Part shown: positions 22,763 through 27,187 of the stretch, piece by piece
Position numbering within the stretch: position 1 is the first letter of the stretch
Layout of the letters: every line of letters begins with the position of its first letter
Assembly (NCBI GenBank): GCA_037176845.1
Contig: JAYKXP010000319.1
Coordinates: forward strand, 1 to 27,187
DNA length: 27,187 nt
Reading direction: 5' to 3'
Origin: Paramarasmius palmivorus
Lineage: Eukaryota; Basidiomycota; Agaricomycetes; Agaricales; Marasmiaceae
Program-made: the position numbers and the translations under genes
Notes under the pieces: generated by a model
What the model was told of the DNA's origin: nothing
Databases searched by the model: none
Seen by the model: only the letters and a program-made list of their open reading frames with translations

Positions 22763-24682
22763 CTACCAAACACGTCCCTTGGTCTGCTTCCCCTTCACTT
22801 CCTCAATCTTCTTCGTATCAATATTCCTCCAGATGAACAAAAAGATGAGGCAAACAGGTATCAAACAAACACCCGTAATAACCATCTTCCTCTGCACATC
22901 CGCATACGCATGTATAATCGCATCACCAATTGGCGTCCCATAATACGCCATCTGCTGGTTAATATCCCCGTAGATAGTCAACGTGAGGTTCTTCGACTCC
23001 TCCGGTAAGAACTCGTACAGCTTGACAGGGAAGATATTCGTCCACAAAGCACCTGCGATAGCAGAGCCCACAGCCGCGCCAATGGCTCCATAGAGACTGT
23101 GCAAGGCGAGTGCGACAGCGATATCTTGGTGGTTGACGGAGGCCATGATAACGAGCTGACCGGTGAGTGCCCAGACACCACTGTAGACACCGCTGAAGAG
23201 TTGGCACATGACGAGGTAGCCTACGTGGGATTCGGGGGTACGGAAGTGAATGAGCAGGGCGGTACCGAGGACGGCGAAGGGAATGACAGAGATGGAGAAC
23301 CATTTGGGGCTGCCCCAATAACGGAGGACGCTGCAGAAAAGATTAGCGATCGAGGCTGCGAATTGAAATGAGAAGCTCACAGTCCAACAAAAGGTCCAAT
23401 AAAGGAAGACATGAGCGAGAAGGAATTCAAGATGTAACCGGCGTGAGAGATGCTCTGCTGGTGCACAACTTGAAGGTAAGAGTAATAGTACGAATCCCAG
23501 CAGCTAGTAACCAATTAGCATGATATACAATCGTACAGTCCAGTGGTACTCACAAGATAGAGGCGAACATGACACCATACACCACACAAGCGCCCAGAAT
23601 TGTGCGATTCTTAAGGAACTTGAAAGGAATATACGGAACAGGGGAGAAATATCTCTCCCAGATCCCAAAGGCCACCAGAAGAAACAGACCAAGGACAATC
23701 ATGGCAATGATATATCCGGTTTTCCATCCGTTGGGAGCATACCTGACAAGACTGAAAGGAAGCAGTAATAGAGACCATCCGCTGATGGTAAGGACCATTC
23801 CAATAACATCGAATTGGACAAAGTAGTACTTGAGCGACTCCCAATAAGTACGCGTCTTGGGCCTCGGTGGGTAGACGCCTAGCTTTATGGCCTTGTTCTT
23901 GCTGACGATGAAGATGACGCAAACAGGAATGCAGAAAGCAGTCAAAATGATGAGGAAAGCGCCAAACGCCCATCGGAAGTTGACTTGCTCCACGAAGAGC
24001 TCTGCAATCGCTGGACCAGCAAAGGTCGTAGCAATCCGCGGGGTGTTGACAATGCCGAACATGATAATTCGGTTCCTCAGCGAGGTGATGTCGGCCAAGA
24101 TGATTTGGATAACAAAATCCATGCCAATGTGACCAACCCAATAAAGAGTGTTGGCGGCAGCGTACATCTCGACGTTTGTGCATGTCGCCTTCATGATCAT
24201 ACCGGCAATGATCAAGACGAGCATGAAACAGAAACCTTCGACTCGTCCCCATATGTCGATGACTTTGGAGATGAAAAGGTTGCACACGCCTCCAACGATG
24301 GTCGCGACAATGCTGGTGATGCCCAAAAGACCGTGCTGGGCAAACGCGGAGGTGACGTAGGCGACGAGATTTGCTTGGACGGATTGGAGCAATTGCTCGA
24401 CAAAAGTGACGAGATAGAGTCTGCACATGAGTGAGTTTTCCCGAACCCAGTGTCGACGCGCGAGATGACTTACAGAATGAACATAGTAATGAGCATTCCC
24501 TTAGACCATACGGTGGTGATCGCCTCTACTCGTTGCACACCTGCCTGTTTTGGCTCTCCGTCGCTCCCAACTAGTGCGGTATCATGACCACTGGAATCAT
24601 CGTCGTATGGGATAGTTTTTGGGACGGATGGCCCAGTGTTGCTTGGGTTGTAACTGGTGTTGAATCCGACCTCGGTGGTCAT
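22763..24682 (-). CDS. Siderophore-iron transporter, MFS (Sit1/MirB-type)
   Basis: Members of this MFS family are proton symporters in the plasma membrane that import ferric siderophores. Exons: 24682-24474, 24420-23554, 23503-23381 and 23330-22763, giving 588 aa; all introns are 50-53 nt. The first about 60 residues are a polar cytosolic tail. Membrane segments start at GMLITMFILLYLVTFVEQ, and about 14 hydrophobic segments follow, as in this family. Typical blocks are the GRVEGF loop, FVIQIILADITSLRNR, the motif rebuilt across intron 2 (CWDSYYYSYLQVVH), and the last outer loop with GTPIGDAIIHAYADVQRKM. The start is the ATG at 24682; upstream in-frame sequence has no ATG before the TATA box. 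The promoter carries GATA elements that point to iron repression. The exact siderophore cannot be told from sequence. Confidence 0.93.
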
Positions 24683-24783
24683 GTTGGAGAAGTAGACCTT
24701 GTCCTGGCTACTGAAAGAGGACGACGGCGATGGACCCAGGAGGATCAGTAGAGATCCGTGCAAAAGTACAAGGAGTCATGGCA

Positions 24784-24791
24784 CTTATATA
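24784..24791 (-). promoter_or_regulatory. TATA box of siderophore transporter
   Basis: TATATAAG on the minus strand, about 100 nt upstream of the start codon at 24682. This would place transcription start near 24755 and give a 5' UTR of about 70 nt. It also argues that the ATG at 24779 lies upstream of the mRNA start. Confidence 0.55.
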
Positions 24792-24884
24792 TGAGTAGAA
24801 GCAGAGAGACGGGAAGAGACCGTTGATTCGGAGTGTACCAAGGATGGCAGCCGGAAGAAAAAGGCCCTGGTGCCTAATCCAGGC

Positions 24885-24950
24885 TGATAAGACAACGGCG
24901 CCGATAGGTCTGGGCGTGATTATCAGATTAACACCATCTTCTGATTATCA
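24885..24950. promoter_or_regulatory. Cluster of GATA sites, iron-repressor type
   Basis: Three TGATAA cores in 66 bp: TGATAA at 24885-24890 (plus), ATCTGATAA at 24928-24920 (minus) and TGATAATCAG at 24950-24941 (minus), plus a GATAG at about 24903. The middle site is an exact match to ATCWGATAA, the known element of SreA/Fep1/Urbs1-type GATA repressors that shut siderophore genes when iron is plentiful. The cluster sits about 95-165 bp upstream of the TATA box. Binding is inferred, not shown. Confidence 0.65.
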
Positions 24951-25728
24951 CCTCTCCAACTTTTCGGATACCGATGTGATACCGAAGCCTTTTCAGAATT
25001 CACTTTGACTGACTTGAAATGCTGAAGGAAGCAGCGTCAATGCATTAATGCCTAGCATGTGGTTCTATCGATATTCTTGTGTCTTCGCAGGTGCTCTATG
25101 TAATAGGTGGGATTTGCAGTTGAAAGTAGGTAGCGTGATGTTGAGGCGACCCTGCAGCCTGGAACGACTCGCGTGCAATCCACGACCCTGTTTCCGAATT
25201 TCAAGCCAAATCTTCACGGTTCACCTATAAACCAGCCTATAGCGACGTCAAGGAACGCTTGGAGCGATCCGTTATAAAGGATAGCTTCAATACTACAGGA
25301 GCTGACCGCATACCAGAGAATCGGTGCGGTAAAATCAAGGCAAGTCCTTGTGAGCTCGCATTCTAGCATGTAGGATTTCAGTGAATGCTAAGACCTGCTA
25401 GAACTGAGAAGGAATAGATTTGAATTCAGGTGCGTTTGGATGATATTCCTAGAGGTTAGGATTTCTCCATGCAAAATGGAACCGGTGAATTCCCTGGTAC
25501 GCTTCATGATCATCCAGTTGTCATTCTTCTCACTTCTTCCAAGTATCCACAGTGTCCTATCCCTTGAAATCACCTTGCAAGATGCTTTCTAAAGATAATA
25601 TCACAGGAAGATCCTCGCAGTTACCGGTACCAGTACCTCTTGATTTTCCAGCAGCATATGACGTATATGGTAAATTCCATCTAAAAGCGGTCAAAGTGCT
25701 TGTTATCGCTTGAACCCACTCATCCATC
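24951..25728. other. Intergenic region upstream of the HAD gene
   Basis: This holds the remaining upstream flank of the siderophore transporter and the promoter of the HAD gene, which are divergent. Short frames on both strands have no motifs. I see no repeat, tRNA or clear core promoter element. Confidence 0.5.
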
Positions 25729-26515
25729 ATGCCAGTAAGTCCTCCAGCCCATCCATTCAACTATACACTAACTCGCACCACTCCAGACGACCCACATCCT
25801 CTTCGACTGCGATAACACTCTCGTTCTTTCCGAACACCTTGCCTTCGAAGCCTGCGCAGGCCTCATCAACGACATTCTCTCCACTCTCAACATCCCCAAT
25901 GCCCCTACCTACACCGGCAGCCAGCTCATAGTCGATTTCGTCGGTCAAAACTTCCGCGGCATGCTTATCACTCTCCAATCCCAACTCAACTTTACCCTTC
26001 CTCCCGACGAACTAGAGAAATACGTATCTCTCGAGGAAGATCGTGTTATCGCCAAGCTCAAAGAGGAGCTCGTTCCCTGTGTTGGTGCGAATGAGGAGCT
26101 GGCAAAGTTGGCGGCGAGTGGGAAGTATCAGTTAGCGGTCGTATCATCCTCTGCACACCGTCGCGTTATGGCTTCACTCGAAAAGGTCAATCAAACGCAG
26201 TACTTCCCTCCAGAACGCGTGTTTAGCGCTGCCACCTCCCTGCCCAAACCTACATCTAAACCCGATCCCGCGATATACCTCCACGCGTGTAAAGTTCTCG
26301 GTGTAGAACCTGCAAACGCCGTCGCAGTCGAAGATAGCAAGAGTGGGACACTTAGTGCCGTTAGAGCCGGTATACCCGTTATTGCGTACGTAGGCAGCTA
26401 CGAGACGCCAGAGAAGCAGAAGGAGATGGCCAACGCTTTGAAGGAGCAGGGTGCAAAGGTCGTAATGTACGATTGGAAGAAATTCGACGAGTGTCTCAAG
26501 GCCATAGATCAATAG
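25729..26515 (+). CDS. HAD-superfamily hydrolase (subfamily IA, variant 3-like)
   Basis: Two exons, a 6-nt first coding exon 25729-25734 (ATGCCA) and 25787-26515, with a 52-nt intron, give 244 aa. Without the first exon the main frame lacks an upstream ATG that keeps motif I. Motif I is ILFDCDNT, with the Asp9 nucleophile and Asp11. A mostly helical cap follows. Motif II is VVSSS (residues 121-124 region), motif III Lys is in SKPDP (about residue 160), and motif IV is VEDSKSG (Glu184-Asp185), the ED form of variant 3. All catalytic positions are present. Enzymes of this type are cytosolic phosphatases on small phospho-compounds (2-phosphoglycolate, sugar phosphates, nucleotides) or beta-phosphoglucomutases; the substrate cannot be assigned. 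It is convergent with the Smr gene, with 148 nt between the stops. Confidence 0.88.
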
Positions 26516-26663
26516 AAAGAAGAGTCATGTATATGTATAAATCGTTCGTTACAATCCAAGCATACAGAATATTTTTCTTCTACGAGAGTTTGTTGAATAA
26601 AATTGTACATTCCTTTCCTTTTTATTTCTTTACTTTCCTTCATTTTTATTTTTATTCGCCAGC

Positions 26664-27187
26664 TCACTCACTAGCATGCGTCAACGGATCAACACAAATG
26701 ATCCCGTCCCTTTCACTCCACGGGTACCCCCACCGATGAATCCACTCCCTTACCCCAGTAGCAAGTCTCGCCCTTGATGCTCCCCTAGCAACGTCCTGCG
26801 TCCCAGTATGCTTCTGCTCCCCGACGATCACATACGCCAACCCATAAAAACATTCCCTCTCTAAACTCAACAAGAACTCCTCCAAGACCTCCGTAGCCTC
26901 ATTCGCATGTAACCCATGCAAATCCAACATCACCTCCGTCCTTTCTTCACTACTCAACTCATTTCCTATACTCACACTCGCAATGCCCAACACCACTCCC
27001 AGTCCAGCACCTGCAGTTTTACCCCTGGCAGATCTATCTCCAGGATCATCACTCCATCCAACATCACGGGCTCGAACAGCCTCCATAGCGACTCTCGAAC
27101 GTTCTCTGACCAATCTGCTTGCAGCTTCGCCCATTTCTTTGCTCATCCTCGCATTCAACTCGTGGCCTTCCCTACTACCTCTCTTTC
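26664..27187 (-). CDS. Smr-domain protein, 5' part outside window
   Basis: The frame is open from the stop at 26666-26664 to the window edge, so the N-terminus is missing. The edge-proximal part (SREGHELNARMSKEMGEAASR) resembles the end of the DUF1771 helical region that often precedes Smr domains. An Ala/Gly-rich linker follows, then the Smr domain with MLDLHGLHANEATEVLEEFL, a VGEQKHTGTQ loop and the closing GIICVDPLTH. Smr domains bind nucleic acid, and several cut RNA or DNA. In fungi DUF1771-Smr proteins are associated with RNA quality control (Cue2-like), but with only the C-terminal part visible the role is open. There is no CUE domain in the visible part. No intron is seen in this portion. 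Confidence 0.83.
   Translation of the reverse strand, partial: KRGSREGHELNARMSKEMGEAASRLVRERSRVAMEAVRARDVGWSDDPGDRSARGKTAGAGLGVVLGIASVSIGNELSSEERTEVMLDLHGLHANEATEVLEEFLLSLERECFYGLAYVIVGEQKHTGTQDVARGASRARLATGVREWIHRWGYPWSERDGIICVDPLTHASE

Noticed and set aside
24708..24779. A 23-codon upstream ORF before the siderophore transporter
   Set aside because: Its ATG lies only about 5 nt below the TATA box, so it is probably upstream of the transcription start. Its end (CTCTTTCAG) only resembles a splice acceptor.
1..27187. CRISPR arrays, bacterial operons, phage or intact transposon genes
   Set aside because: No short spaced direct repeats, no ribosome binding site logic, and no transposase, integrase or reverse transcriptase motif was seen in the translated frames.

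Overview
The window is nuclear DNA of a filamentous basidiomycete, most likely an Agaricomycete. Every recognisable gene is cut by short GT-AG introns of about 49-77 nt. The gene set (Mus7/Mms22, Sen2, a C-X2-C-X18-C-X2-C GATA factor, a NACHT protein with a short Gly/Asn-rich head, a Sit1/MirB-type siderophore transporter, a HAD phosphatase, an Smr protein) is fungal, and the NACHT architecture is typical of mushroom-forming fungi. Exon models below were worked out by hand from splice consensus, frame continuity and family resemblance; no search was run.

Layout. 1-5049: gene-poor; the only suggestive piece is a frame-broken minus-strand coding remnant (about 688-2631). 5050-11174 (-): an 11-exon Mus7/Mms22 replication-fork repair gene of 1848 aa. 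11175-12443: no gene seen. 12444-13849 (-): five-exon SEN2, the catalytic tRNA-splicing endonuclease subunit. It is divergent from a two-exon GATA zinc-finger gene at 13951-16181 (+), with only 101 bp between the start codons. 16178-19425: a repeat-rich zone. It opens with a roughly 0.72-kb direct tandem duplication that begins at the GATA stop codon and continues into degenerate copies of the 3' end of the neighbouring NACHT gene. 19426-21931 (-): a four-exon NACHT NTPase gene (775 aa). 22763-24682 (-): a four-exon siderophore-iron transporter (588 aa) with a TATA box and a cluster of iron-type GATA sites upstream. 25729-26515 (+): a HAD hydrolase whose first coding exon is only 6 nt, convergent with an Smr-domain gene (26664-27187, -) cut by the window edge.

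The genes do not form one pathway. Two are housekeeping genome/RNA-maintenance genes (Mus7, SEN2). The right half is an accessory stretch: a NACHT gene with a trail of decayed copies of its 3' end, next to an iron-uptake gene with its own apparent GATA-repressor control. The observations most worth following are the NACHT remnant array and its tandem duplication, the PCNA-box-like plus SUMO-interacting motif pair in Mus7, the iron-responsive GATA cluster, and the short N-terminal motif of the NACHT protein.
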